This document shows positions 51,869 through 63,111 of a DNA stretch of 64,000 bases, piece after piece (positions within the stretch are counted from its first letter, which is position 1; the number at the start of each line of letters is the position of its first letter). Below the pieces are notes generated by a model that saw only the letters and a list, made by a program, of their open reading frames with translations, had not been told where the DNA came from and ran no database searches. The translations under genes were made by a program, and so were the position numbers. The stretch lies in assembly GCA_004519485.1 (NCBI GenBank), contig CP038130.1:806001-870000 (forward strand), in the 5' to 3' direction. This stretch comes from Nannochloropsis oceanica. Its lineage: Eukaryota; Sar; Eustigmatophyceae; Eustigmatales; Monodopsidaceae.

Positions 51869-54183
51869 GACTGCGGCTGCTTTCACTGAGGATGTGGCAG
51901 GAAGTGTAGAGGGGATGGAATCGGCTGGTATTATGCCCTTCGTGTGTTTGCGAAAAGAGTTCTCGGTAAAAGCGGAGGTGTTGGGGGCAGCATTGGCTGC
52001 GGCTGGGCCATTTTCGCGGGGGACGCGCCAAGGACTGCTTCTGACGTCTGTGTTGAAAGGCTTATTGTAGCATAGGGTAAAAAGGACGGGGGGAGGGGAG
52101 TATGGGGACTTAGTAGATGGTCTAGAGGGGAGGTCACCTAATTACGGACCCGTGGGGAGGTGGGGGGGGGGAGAAGCTGGCAGACAGCCAAGAAAGGGAA
52201 AAGCAAGCACGTGGCATGACAGCAGACAAGTTCAGCCTGCTTGTTAACGCACACATGCAGCCAAGCTCCGGTCAAGCACACCCAAAGGCGAAAATAGTGT
52301 GCCTGTAGAAGATGCCTAGAGTAAACTTTGGGGCCAACGTTTGTTCCGGAATAAAGCGGGGGTGGACATTGCCAACTACACTCCACAGTGCACTCTCGTC
52401 TCCTTCACGCGTCTCTTCCCCGCCTTTCCCTCCAGGCATGCCGGCGTGCGCACGGTCAAGCCTTTGGAAACCGTCTGGACGTGCCGCTCGACGGGCCCTG
52501 CAAGAAAGGACAAATCTTCGCTCCTATTGACGTCGACTTGGTCGGAGACCGCCACTTTCCCCAATACACGTTAAGGCAATCTCGTTCATGTGTCCTTTGC
52601 GGTATGTACTTACATAGTCGATGTCGTCGGTGGCAGAGGCCACCAGGTTGCGACCCATTGCCCCCCAGCTCGTCAAGAGATCCGCGCGCCTCTCCTGGCT
52701 TCGGGAACTGCTGGTCTTGAAGGAACTTGCCCGGCTTGTAAAAGCGCGCCTTCCTGTGGGTGAGAAGGGGTCATTGGTGACAATTGATTACGTGCTTGCT
52801 CAAGTAGAACAAGGAAGGCACGTGATCGGGCACGTTTGGTGCCCGTGTGCACATGTAAGTACGTAGGATCTCTCTCCCGAAAAAAGGGAAGAACAGACAC
52901 CAAAACAAAGGCCGTCGCAAGTTGATGCCTGGCCCATCTAATCTTTCCTTTTCCATTTCTGGCCTTTGCAACCGTGTTCTTTGTGTTTACTACTTCAGAT
53001 CATCTGAAGATAATAAAATTAAACAAGGGTTGCTTTAGGATTTTAAGTTGAGTCTGTCATTTTTTGGGCCTGTGGAGTGCACCCTCCGGGAGGGCTTTTT
53101 ATGGGGTGCCGAGGTAGGCCGACACTGTCCCGTGCAGCGCAACACGCGTCGATGGACAGGGCAGTCATCTATCGCAACTCATTTTACTTAGTTATGTATC
53201 TTCTAGAGGTCCATTTTATGGCGCGTGCCGAAGCACAGAAAAGAAAGGGTGAGCTATGACCTCCCCCCCGGCTCCCTCCACCAATCAGTGCTCGAATTTT
53301 CCTCTACCATCGATCTCGAAATGATTCAATCAATATAGAGGCTGTGTATGCAGCCCCTCAAAAAGCGACTCCCTCCCTTTTCGACCACTTCCTTTTTCAG
53401 GAATCTGTAAACCCCTCATACTTTGGCAGCTCTTTTTGAGGGGTCCAAAAAGCAAAGCTTTTTGAGGGGTTGGGTGGCGAACACAGCCTCTATTCTGTCA
53501 GTCAAACAATCAAATAACGGTAGACATTTTCTGTGGGCAACCTAGCCATTTTTGAAGGGACTTGACTTTTTCCGTGTGTCCTCCTAATCAAGATATGGTG
53601 GCTAAACACTGCGTTGAGTCAGAAATAGGCATGCTGGAGGACCTGAGGAAGGTCAAGAAGGGCACATAAAAATGCCTCGCGCACTCACAACCCTTGTTCC
53701 AGACATCCGCCGAGACAAAGCACACAAGCATCCGCGCATGCACATTCACTACATGACTCGTTGCCTGGCTGGAGCTCCCGAGAACCAGACGAAATCAATA
53801 TTACTAGATGGGTTTTTCTTTTTTTCCCCTATGAGTTTGTATCTTGTAAGTTTGTCAACAACCAGTTTCCCTCCACTCCCTCGCCTATTTTGTATAATCA
53901 TTGCTGCTCACCCATCTCTCGACACTCTCTCATCCGCAGCGGCATACTTGTGAGATAAAAAGACTAAGATATGAACGGCGATGCGATACGTCTCGGGACA
54001 CGCACGTGTTACCCAAGTACCCCGCCATTCGTTCTCTATCAGCTCATAATGCTTAATTATCAACCAGAGGCCCGTTATACTATTCTTTCTCCTCGGCCTC
54101 CTCCAACCACCTCTTCCCCTTCCTCCTCCTTCCCCCCCCCCTCACCACCCTCTTCCAAATCTATCCACCTAGTTTATATATCC
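51869..54183. other. Gene-poor region, 2.3 kb
   Basis: Lies between the GH8 start and the end of the CHCHD2-like gene. I tried to build a gene around 52380-52870 on both strands; short open pieces with possible splice sites exist but do not join into a sensible product. The region contains one small inverted-repeat element (53338-53490) and AT-richer DNA around it. Confidence 0.55.
53338..53490. mobile_element. Small non-autonomous TIR element (MITE-like)
   Basis: 153 bp bounded by inverted ends GAGGCTGTGT and ACACAGCCTC, flanked on both sides by TA, which fits a TA target duplication as in Tc1/mariner-like elements. A second inverted block lies just inside: CCCCTCAAAAAGC on the left and GCTTTTTGAGGGG on the right, and there is a third copy of CTTTTTGAGGGG in the middle (about 53430). 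No coding capacity. A TIR of about 30 bp with a gap is the simplest description. Confidence 0.72.
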
Positions 54184-55425
54184 TTACTGGAACTGCGAGT
54201 TGCGCTGGCACTGCTGTAAGGCTTCATACAAGAAAGTGCACGCGTCAACGTTCCCGGGGTTAGCCTGCAAGCACGCCTGGAAGTTCTGGCCATCCAAAGA
54301 GCAGGCCTGTTGCCCCGCGGGGGCACCGTAAGCATGCTGCTGCTGTTGCATTACCTGCTGAGGGTGGGTCTCATGATGCTGAGGCGCCTCGCTGTCGCCG
54401 GAGAAGGCGCCAGCGGCCGCACCGACCGCCTGTTGGAAAGAAAGAGACGAGGGGGAGGGAAGGTTAGACAGCGAAACACAAGAGAAGGTCAGGGTGGAGT
54501 CTTAAAGCAATCCCTCAACGCTAATATTTCAACATCATTCTCGACCAAACACATACCCGGTGAGCGACAGCGCTGCCTGTGCCGAAGGCAAAGCCCTGGG
54601 CAATAGTGGAGGCGAAACCGCTCATCATCCCGCCGCCTGCGACGAGGAAAGGAGGCAAAGGAGAGATGTGTGAGTAAAAGGGCGTTGGTCATGAAGAAAG
54701 AACGGGGAACGGGGATTGGATAAAAAGAGACATGAGCTTGGTATGCAGACTTGATGCAGCAGGTACGTACTTTGCTGGGATTGCTGCGGGGCAGGGGGCG
54801 CAGAGCTGTGAATGTATGAGACGAATGTACACGAAAAAGCCATGGGAAAGGTGAGTGCATCACCCTCCACGCGCTGAGTACATGTGCGAAATATTGTGCT
54901 AGCTGCATGCATTCTTCCTAGTTTTAACATAACACACGTACCGCTGGGGCGCCGCCGGCACGGAGCGGGAGGGAGCGCGGGCAGGGGCGCGGGAGGGGGC
55001 AGGGCGGCTGCTGCGGGAACTGTTAAGACAAGACGAGGGAATAGAGAACGGGGGTGAGTGAGTCCGCATGTCGCCTTAATCGTCGGGTAGAGTAAGTGCG
55101 CCGTTAGAAGTCAAGAATGTGTGGTGTGGTCGCTTGTGCATGAACAGGTGGAAAGAGGGAAGCGGGAAAGGGAGGACCAACGTCCCCGTGCCTTGTGCAG
55201 CGTCCAACCCCAGCCCCATCCCCCATCCCTAACCCAGCTTCACACCACCTTGCTGTCTTAACGCAGAACGGCACACTGTGTAGGGTCTCACCTAATGTAC
55301 CGCACAGCCAATCCCCCACCCTCCTTGTTGAATCCTTTCGAGAAATGATCTCCCCTCCGCAACTCCCCTTCCCCTCACTAGACCCACCGCGCACGGATAT
55401 ACTTAAACGAAACTTACCGAGCCAT
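54184..55425 (-). CDS. CHCHD2: CHCHD2/CHCHD10 (MIX17) homologue, twin CX9C mitochondrial protein
   Basis: Five exons. The first has only 8 coding bases (55425-55418, ATG GCT CG) and the others start near 55014, 54805, 54640 and 54430; all junctions are GT-AG and the join gives 148 residues, against 151 in human CHCHD2. The order is typical: a basic, Pro/Ala/Arg-rich leader (MARSRSSRPAPSRAPAR) that acts as a mitochondrial signal, a Gly-rich hydrophobic middle (GMMSGFASTIAQGFAFG), a Gln/His linker, and the C-terminal CHCH domain with Cys-x9-Cys twice (CSLDGQNFQAC and CTFLYEALQQC). These Cys pairs form disulphides in the intermembrane space via Mia40. In animals and yeast the family supports respiratory-chain function and cristae. 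It faces peptide deformylase across 386 bp. Confidence 0.93.
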
Positions 55426-55811
55426 CCTAATAGAGAGTAAGAGAGGGTGTAGATGTAGGGGCGCGGCCTATGAGTGTGTGTGAGTGAGACAGTCGAATCA
55501 GAGGCTGAGGTGGTGGAGAAATATCGATGAGTTTCCACTCCAATTCAATTTCTTGATCGCGAGTTAATGCCTCTATATCCCCGCTGCGTCTTTCTACCTT
55601 CTCGTCCCCTGCACACTTAATGAACATGGCACAACAAAAACTACGTCATAGCGTGATGAAGCTTGAAGCAATCAGTGGTTTTCTCCTAGGTGCTATATTG
55701 GTCCCAGGCGCATCATCTTCAACAGATCCCCTAACCCTTGTTCCTCTCACCCGCTTTCACAGCCGCACACGAAACAAAGGCGCATCACATTATTTCCTTT
55801 TCCACCAACGA
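55426..55811. promoter_or_regulatory. Divergent promoter region CHCHD2/deformylase
   Basis: 386 bp between two start codons. The deformylase frame remains open upstream to 55620, so its start could lie inside. Confidence 0.45.
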
Positions 55812-56981
55812 ATGCCACAGCATCGTCGGTTGTCCTTCATGATGGCTGTCGTCGCAACCACCGCCACAACCACCCTCCTCCTCCTTGGCCGCGCCTCCGC
55901 CACCACAGCATCCGTCCTGCGTCCCCGGCGCCCGAGTCTGCTACCTGCATTCCTCCCTCCCTTCCCCCTCACAACCACAGCCATCCGTGGTGTTCGTTCT
56001 CGCCCTGGTCCTGCGCTTGGCGGCAGCCTAGCCAATTCCATTCGGCTAGCATGGGTCAAGGTTCTTGGCTCGGCGCTAGCGGAGGAAGTCGACCCCGGCG
56101 AGGTGGAAGGAACGGATCTACGTGTGCTCAAGTACCCCGACCCCCGTCTTCGAGCCTCCAACGCAGAAATCACAGACTTTGGCCCGGAAGTGGCGGCCTT
56201 GGCAAAGGATATGTTTAAAGTGATGTACGCGATGAACGGGGTAGGATTGGCAGCACCGCAAGTAGGTGTGAATCAACGTCTGATGGTTTTTAACCCCATG
56301 GGGGATAAAGTGAAGTGGCTGAACGAGGTGGTGTTGTGCAACCCTGTGATTGTTGAGAGGTCGGGCAAGACGGAAGTTGCAGAGGAGGGGTGTTTGTCGT
56401 TTCCGGGTATGGCTGGCGATGTACGTATGCAGAGAGGGATGAAGGGAGGGAGGGAGGGAGGGAGGAGAGGATAGAGCGAGCAAAGGGACGGCATGAAGAG
56501 GGTAATCAGATTTTGTGCGCGTGCTTATTTTTATGTCTGTCTTTTTTTGGGCATATTGCAGGTTGAGCGCTCGCTCGTTATTAAGGTGACATTCCAAAAC
56601 GCCAAGGGAAAGACTGTCACCAAGAAATTTCGTGATTGGGAGGCGCGCATTTTCCAGCATGAGTACGACCATTTGGACGGCGTAGTGTATATTGATAGGC
56701 TCTTGCCAGAGTCGAAGGAGAAGGTATGTTTGCGAAATGACGGACGAGAGGGAGATTAATGTGGTGCGATAGGTGTGTGTTCGTTTCAAGTACGAGTGAG
56801 AAGGAGCGCCGCCTGACTGAGGCCAGAGTAAAATCTTAAGCTGGGGAATGGGAACTAAGGGAGCGATAGTGCGGAAAGAGTGATCTGATGAGCTGACGAG
56901 TTAACATTATATCCCCAAAAACAGGTGCAGCCGGTGTTAGACAAGTTGGTTGCTGACTTTGGCCCGGGCGGAGCTTTGTGA
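55812..56981 (+). CDS. PDF: Peptide deformylase, organelle-targeted
   Basis: Exons 55812-56420, 56562-56723 and 56925-56981 (GT-AG, phase 0) join to 275 residues. Peptide deformylase removes the formyl group from the N-terminal Met of proteins made in plastids and mitochondria. All three active-site motifs are present: GVGLAAPQVG (motif 1), EEGCLSFPG with the metal-binding Cys (motif 2) and QHEYDHLDG with the HExxH metal ligands and catalytic Glu (motif 3). The catalytic part starts near LRVLKYPDPRLRA, residue about 106. The first 100 residues contain a basic start, a hydrophobic stretch (FMMAVVATTATTTLLLLG) and a second Pro/Arg-rich part, which together look like a bipartite plastid leader. 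The start at 55812 places the hydrophobic stretch near the N-terminus; an upstream start at 55626 would add 62 residues. Confidence 0.93.
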
Positions 56982-57450
56982 GGAGGTTTGGGATGTCTCA
57001 CAGAAGATGTGTTGCAGTGCGCAGGCATTTTTTTTAACAGACCGAGTCAATCCCGACATGTAATAAACTTCTCAGTGAAAGAAGAGAACGCAAACGAATG
57101 ACTAACACCGTGGAGTTACCTGTTGCTATCTTTCCCCTTGCCCGGTGCAGTAATGGGCCAAGCTCAAGCGAGGCGTGATCATGCCCCACTCTTTTACTTT
57201 GCTTTGCCTGCCCGAAACAAGCATGACTTACCCCACTCTGACTAACCAGTGCATGCTGTACTCTCGGAAAAAGTTGTAGCATCGACGACGTGCGGCCTGC
57301 CTCGCTGTTGTTGCAATAGATAGTCTCTTCATCGATATCGTTCATGAACCCCAGTCCACGCCTCATCGACAACGCCCCTCGTCCAACAACAGGCCAGAGC
57401 AACAACCTCTTCGCAGCTGTAAGACCACGCCCGCCAGCTGCTTGTTCTTT
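56982..57450. other. Intergenic region, 469 bp
   Basis: Between two plus-strand genes. It holds the deformylase 3' end and the promoter of the isomerase gene; nothing else recognised. Confidence 0.5.
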
Positions 57451-58410
57451 ATGCTGTCTCGTGTTTTGGCCCTGGCCCGTTGTCCTGCTGCCGCTACCGG
57501 CTTTTTGACGACCCGTCTCGCCCTCTGTCCTCACCCTATCATCCGCGCTGCTTCCTCTGCTACCACAGCTATGAGGTACGAGACACTGGCGATCGATAAA
57601 GGAAAGGCCGATGCCCCAGGCGTTGTTTTTATCAAAATGAATCGCCCTCAAAAGCGCAATGCGATGAACAGCAAGTTCTGGGGCGAATGCAAAGCCGCTT
57701 TCGAGGCGCTAGGGGAGGATGGAGACGTGCGTGCTATTGTGCTTATGGGGGAAGGGAAGGTTTTTACCTCTGGCTTGGATTTGTCAGATATCGGTATCGA
57801 TTTGATGGGAGGGGGTGGGGATGGGGTGGACGTGGCGCGGCAGGCTTTGAAGATTAAGAAGCATGTGACGCGGATGCAAGACGCTTTCAACGCTATTGAG
57901 AAAATTCCCCAGCCAGTCATTGCTGCCATCCATGGGGCATGCATCGGGGGGGGGGTCGACTTGATCGCGGCGTGTGACATTCGTTTGGCGTCGGCCGAGA
58001 CAGTTTTCAGTATCAAGGAGGTGGACATTGGTTTGGCTGCTGACCTTGGCACGTTGCAGCGACTCCCACGCATAACGGGGAATGAGAGTCTACTCCGCGA
58101 GCTTGCTTTCACTGGCCGAAACTTCAATTGTACCGAAGGCCAGCTTCTCGGATTGTTCAGCCGTGTCTTACCTTCCCCTACCGAGACAATTGCAGCTGCT
58201 ACGGCTTTGGCGGTCGAGATAGCGAATAAGAGTCCCGTGGCAGTGACGGGGACGAAAGTGAATCTGCTTTATTCGCGGGACCACGCGTCGGTGCAGGACG
58301 GGTTGAATCATATGACGACGTGGAATATGAGTGCTTTACAGAGTGAGGATATTGGAAGGGCTGTCCAGGGGGCGATCACAAAGGAGGTGCCGACTTATTC
58401 GAAGCTGTAG
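57451..58410 (+). CDS. ECH1: Delta(3,5)-Delta(2,4)-dienoyl-CoA isomerase (ECH1-like) with PTS1
   Basis: Single exon, 319 residues, crotonase fold. It shifts double bonds in 3,5-dienoyl-CoA so that odd-position unsaturated fatty acids can enter beta-oxidation. CoA/oxyanion motifs FTSGLDLSDIG and HGACIGGGVDLIAACDIR are followed by IKEVDIGLAADLGTLQRLP, which carries the catalytic Glu and Asp of ECH1; the Asp in GLDL is the third acidic residue. The end matches animal ECH1 closely (VNLLYSRDHASVQDGLNHM, then WNMSALQSEDI). The protein finishes in Ser-Lys-Leu, a canonical peroxisomal signal, yet starts with MLSRVLALARCPAAATGFL, an Arg/Ala-rich leader of mitochondrial type. Animal ECH1 is known from both organelles, so dual location is plausible. 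Confidence 0.95.
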   Translation: MLSRVLALARCPAAATGFLTTRLALCPHPIIRAASSATTAMRYETLAIDKGKADAPGVVFIKMNRPQKRNAMNSKFWGECKAAFEALGEDGDVRAIVLMGEGKVFTSGLDLSDIGIDLMGGGGDGVDVARQALKIKKHVTRMQDAFNAIEKIPQPVIAAIHGACIGGGVDLIAACDIRLASAETVFSIKEVDIGLAADLGTLQRLPRITGNESLLRELAFTGRNFNCTEGQLLGLFSRVLPSPTETIAAATALAVEIANKSPVAVTGTKVNLLYSRDHASVQDGLNHMTTWNMSALQSEDIGRAVQGAITKEVPTYSKL

Positions 58411-58927
58411 GAGGGAGGAAGAGAGGGGGATATTGAAGGAGAGCAAGAAAAATGAAACTCAAGACAGTACTAGGGTGCGTGTGCATGTCATGTATTTTTA
58501 CTTTTTTTTTCTCAGCGAGGCTTTGATCCACAGACAAGTATTTTGCTGCCCTCGCGTCGGGATGGTGGTAGTGGTGGTGATGATGCTGCCGGTAGTCTTA
58601 CGTGCTATTACAGATACATGTGTGCAACTACAAACGCATATCGCAAGCCAAATACACATACTTCTTCATTCTCTACTTTATCTTGGACACTTTGGCTTCG
58701 ATAGGCCTTGCTCGCCAGCTATAGCTACATATTCGTCGGTAGATTCTTCTCCTCTTTTCTCTCACTCATTCTCTTTCCCTTCGGCCTGCTCTAGACCTCT
58801 CCACCCCCCCTCGCACTTTCTCTCACTGTAATATCTACACTGTGTCATTCTTTCTTCTCAACTCAATCTCTCCTATAACCTCGGTCACCGCCGCTACCCC
58901 CCAGTCGCTCTCCCTCTCCCGCGAGAT
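58411..58927. other. Convergent intergenic region, nothing recognised
   Basis: 517 bp between the 3' ends of the isomerase and threonine aldolase genes, with a CT-rich right half. No gene seen. Confidence 0.6.
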
Positions 58928-60365
58928 TTACACAGCCACCGCCGTCTCTCTAAAAATCCCACACGCCCGGTCCACTTTTGCTCTATTCGTCTGCCCCACT
59001 ATCTCAGACATGGCAAACACCACCCGCGCAATGTCTTGCTCCGTGACCATCAAATTAGTCACAGCTCTTAACCTATCCCCGCGATACGCCCCAATCCCCA
59101 ACAAGACGTTAAACTCCTCCTTCAACCTCCTCACCACCTCCCCCGCCGGCAATCCCAACACACGGAAGTACACGATATTACTCGCCACCGCAGACGGATC
59201 ACACACAATTCCAGGAATCTGACTGAAGCCCTCGGCCAGTCTCCGCGCATTGCAATGATCTCTTTCCAGCTTCCCTACATTATGTTCAAGCGCATACAGA
59301 CCCGCTGCAGCCAGTACACCCGCCTGCCTCCATCCCCCCCCTAAGACCTTCCGTTGCCGCTTTGCCTCCTTGATGACTGAATGCGTACCAACCAGCACGG
59401 AGCCAACCGGCGCACCTAACCCCTTGCTCAGACACAGGGAAACCGAGTCAGTGTGCCGGACAATCTCCGAAGCGGGAGTTTGCAAGGCCACCGAGGCATT
59501 CATGAGCCTCGCCCCATCCACATGAAAAATCAAGCTATGCTCCCGACACAATCCTGCCACGTCATCCATAAACGATAAAGGCAACGGCGCTCCGTTTGCC
59601 TTATTGTGCGTCGTTTCGACAGCCACGAGGGAGGTACGGGCAAAATGGAAATCGTCATCTCTGATAGCTTCCCGCAAATCCTCCATCCGATTAGCCCCGT
59701 TCTCCAGCGTCGCGACCGGATGAAATGCCACCCCTAACAGCGCTGATGCCCCCCCTCCCTCATAATTATAAATGTGGTTCTGGTGCCCCAAGATAATCTC
59801 GTCCCCCCTCTTACAATGTGCTGCCAAAGCCAATAAATTGGTCATGGTTCCCGAAGCCGCAAACATCCCTGCTTCCTTCCCTAACAGCCCCGCCACCGCT
59901 TCTTCCAAACGCTGTACTGTCTTATCTTCATTGTAGCAGGCATCACCTACCTCAGCGGCATACATGGCTTTGCGCATGCCGTCGCAGGGGCGAGTAAAAG
60001 TGTCGGAACGGAGCTCGACTAGGGGTGGCAGGCGGGAGGGGGAGGGAGGAAGTGTTAAGTTGGGGAGTGGGCGGACATCCAAGGGAGGAGTTCTCTTCGC
60101 TGAACCCTTTATAAATGCACAGGAAATCAAGAAAGGAAAACAAGAGACTGGGGCTTCGCTGGGGGTATCATACGAAAGGATGCCCCTCCCAAATCGAGCC
60201 ACTGCTCTCTCTCCTGCCACCCGCATCCACGCTCCACTTACTTGGCTTGCTAAAGTCGGTGCTGGATGAAGCTAAGGAGTGCTGCGAAGTGGTCCGGACA
60301 GTCCTCGCTGTCGCCACATGGGCATGCGCGTAAATGGTGGCCGAGCGGCGAAGAACTAATGCCAT
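58928..60365 (-). CDS. L-threonine (allo-threonine) aldolase, mitochondrial
   Basis: Exon 1 (60365-60242) and exon 2 (60018-58928) join in phase 1 to 404 residues. This PLP enzyme (GLY1/ThA family) splits threonine or allo-threonine into glycine and acetaldehyde. Family motifs in order: IELRSDTFTRPCDGMRKAM, VGDACYNEDKTVQRLEE, ASGTMTNLLAL, GHQNHIYNYEGGG, VETTHNKANGAPLPL, FHVDGARLMNAS and SLCLSKGLGAPVGS, where the Lys binds PLP and the Asp of HVDGAR holds the pyridine nitrogen. Exon 1 encodes MALVLRRSATIYAHAHVATA, a mitochondrial-type presequence. Reading exon 2 without the splice would need an unlikely Pro-rich leader, and the spliced form restores the usual PIELRSDT start of the domain. Confidence 0.93.
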
Positions 60366-61728
60366 CGTCGAGTCGTTGCCGTTATGTCCTGTTCCTCGTG
60401 CTTCTTGATTTGAGTGTTGTCTTGCGGCCTGTGAGAAGGGGGGGCAGCGAAGAAGCTGAGTGAGATGACGTATCTGAGACAATAAGTGCGGACACGGATG
60501 TGTGTCTGCCTACGGATGAAATGGGAGCCCTCCATGCCGTCACTCGCAACTGATGACATCGTCATCCCATCGTCATCCCGTCACAGGATGACGATGTCAT
60601 CAGTTGCGACGGCCGTACGTGGTGTTCGCCATCTCGGGTGAGAGTTGCCATGGCCCCTCTCATGCGACAACGCCACAACGCCACTGAATAGAGTAAAATG
60701 CTGCCTAGACATGATTTTGTTTTTCGAAAAGAGGGTCCAGAAGTCAATGTTTGGCCAGAAGAAATCGTCAGCCACGTGCAATTGATTGACGACTCCGGTT
60801 TCTCTATCTGCATTGGGGTCTTTTCTGCAGATCGTAGTCGAGAGCCAATAAGCGCACGGGCAGCATAAAAATCTCCACATTCAATAAGCAAGTGAAATTT
60901 TCCGCATCGTTCTCAACTATTTTTCTTATCTATAATATGAGTGAAGCCCGCACCCAGAGCGGCCGGATGGTAGTGAGAGCATTTTGGGGGGGAGGGGGGG
61001 GGTCAAGACATCTCTACGTCGGTTATTTCTTTGATTTGCGATGGCTCAAAATTTAAAAGCACCTAGACAATTCCTCTGCCGGAGGGCAAAGATTTTTCTC
61101 GAGGTGTCATAGGAGTGCGTTACTGTTGGTCAGGATGCAGATAGGGCGACGCAACCTCGTGCATTCTGTCGGAAATGTTTGGCTGCGCCCGTTTCCCCCT
61201 GTTAGTTCCCTTCTTGCTCGGGCGCAGATCTTGGAAAGGAGACGAAGAAATTTGGATGACCACCACTTCAAAAGAAGAAAAGCTAAGTTATAGGAAGATA
61301 ATAATGGGTCGTTTTGAGTCCTGCAGGACATTCGTTTGCATCTTTGAGCGCAGGTGCATAAGTGAGGGCGTGTGCCTCGAGCAGAGAAGAAAAATAAACA
61401 TATCGAAATTTGATGGGGTATTTTTCAATTAGTTATGAGGTGAAATCTCATGCTCCACATGTACTAGTTATTTCTTGATCCGTGAAAATTTTGTTGTTAC
61501 GCTAATCCTTTTCTCTCTTCTCTCCCTCCCTCACCTCTGCTTGATCGGCGCCATGCAGGGGCAATTTCTATGTTAAATTTTATATACAAAATGCACGTTT
61601 CCCTCAATCTCTCCCCCTGCCCCAGTTCTTCTTCTTTCTTCTTCTCACCACTATGAGTACAGCAATTCCATCCCGCCCTTTTGTCACTTCATACCTCCCA
61701 GCTATCCCAACCCCTGCACCCCATCCTC
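60366..61728. other. Intergenic region with a large palindrome
   Basis: 1.36 kb upstream of threonine aldolase and downstream of the small membrane protein, both minus strand. Apart from the hairpin at 60544-60609 it holds only short unconvincing frames and a G run near 60986-61002. Confidence 0.6.
60544..60609. repeat. Perfect 24-bp inverted repeat with 18-nt loop
   Basis: Left arm 60544-60567 begins TCGCAACTGATGACATCG; right arm 60586-60609 is its exact reverse complement. The loop itself repeats the CATCGTCATCCC motif of the left arm, so the left arm looks partly duplicated. It lies 179 bp upstream of the threonine aldolase start. Confidence 0.92.
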
Positions 61729-62025
61729 CTACTCCTCCTTGCTCTTTGCTGCTGCCTTCAACCCCGCTTGCCACCGTGACCGCACGATCAAACTCCATAA
61801 AAATGACGGAGGAAACGGGGCCAGGGCAATCCACCATCCTTTCACTGACGACACCTCAAAGAAAATAGAAGCTACGGCCAGCGCCAGGCAGATTATGGAA
61901 GCCACAAGGTAAGAGCCCGCGACGAAATCGTAGTTGATGGACGGGGCCGGATCAAAGATGAGGGAGGATATGGAACCCATTGATTGGGAGATGTGCTTAC
62001 TCGTGGTTGGTTGGCTGTTGTTCAT
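61729..62025 (-). CDS. Small two-helix membrane protein (98 residues)
   Basis: A short frame with a clear hydrophobic helix (YLVASIICLALAVASIFF) and a second, weaker one (GWWIALAPFPPSFLWSLIV), ending in a basic tail with KAAAKSKEE. The start MNNSQPTT is preceded by non-coding DNA. The stretch from PAPSINYDF to FFEVSSVK loosely recalls the first helix of OST5/TMEM258, small subunits of oligosaccharyltransferase, but the second helix does not match well, so I do not assign the family. Confidence 0.45.
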   Translation of the reverse strand: MNNSQPTTSKHISQSMGSISSLIFDPAPSINYDFVAGSYLVASIICLALAVASIFFEVSSVKGWWIALAPFPPSFLWSLIVRSRWQAGLKAAAKSKEE

Positions 62026-63111
62026 GGTTGAGGCGGTGGGAATGGTGCGTCATGAGATAGAGTGGAATACAGGAGTTAAGAGATAAGGGCTTAGGGGTGA
62101 TTGCCACCAACACACCCTCACCGAAGCCTGGTAATAGAAAAAATAATTGCATGCACCAGAATTGCGGTTCTGTTTATCCTGGTGCGCGTTTGACGGACTT
62201 TGCTTCGCTCTCTAGTGAGGTGATGATGGCCGAGCTGAGGGGGATATGAATCAACAAGACGACGACAACCAGCTTGCGAAGGAGGTTGTGATTGTGCCAG
62301 CATGTACGGTGGGCATGCGTGGTAAGCCTCCAGCTCAGTAAATGCCACATCGGCAACGCAAGGCAAAGGTCCAGTCAACGCACATAGTAGCGCTCGCAGC
62401 GCGAGACGCATGGAACACTGATGCCTCGTTCCCGCCTTATCCTAACCGCGTCCTCTCTTGACGCTGGCTGCGTCGACCTCTGACGAACCAGCTGTCTCTT
62501 CCACCCCGATGCTTCCCCGATATTGCCTGGTGTCTTCAGGTCTGCGTGGTTTTTGGAAGCCGGTCTGATGTCTTCCTCAGTCCTACCACCATAATCCTGT
62601 CGCTTCCGTTCACACTGATCGTGCGATGCTCGTGCTTGGAAGTTGTCGCCGTCAAATTCATTTTTTGCTCCACGCACGGAGGGCGTAAGCCGCAAAAGAT
62701 TTTGTTCTGCTTCAGTTCCGGAGGCTGGCGCGGCAGCGCGCGACCACGGAAAGGCCAACAGAGGACACATCTGTGTTCGTTGATTGAGTGTGATTCACTG
62801 TACTTAAGTTAATTCACTCCACTCTCTTTTCATCACAGACACACACATTGAAATCGGACGACCAGGAGGCGCGTATTATACGCGTGGACTTGTTTTCGAA
62901 AACAAGGAAGCCCAGCAGCCGCAGCAGCTGCACACCACCCCAGAGCACCGGGTGCTACGACGACGACAACAACGACAACGACGGTACCAGCGATTAGCCG
63001 ACGCAGTACCAGACAGCAGCAGCAGCAGCAGGCAGAAGAAGAAGGAACGGCAGCAACCACAGGAGGCACGGGCAGCAGGGGCAGCAGCCTCGAATACCCA
63101 AACCTGACCAT
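62026..63111. other. Intergenic region and 5' UTR
   Basis: 1.09 kb between the small membrane protein (minus) and the Gly/Pro/Gln-rich gene (plus). The minus frame at 62375-62770 is long enough to be noticed but has no recognisable content. From about 62910 to 63100 the DNA is CAG/CAA-rich and likely belongs to the 5' UTR of the next gene. Confidence 0.5.

Noticed and set aside
52376-52903. Possible small multi-exon gene on either strand
   Set aside because: Good-looking donor and acceptor sites exist (for example GTAAGT near 52615 on the minus strand), but the joined readings stop after about 27 residues or change frame.
62375-62770. 131-residue minus-strand frame
   Set aside because: Arg/Ser/Glu-rich with no helix or domain pattern and no homologue I can recall; likely chance in GC-rich DNA.
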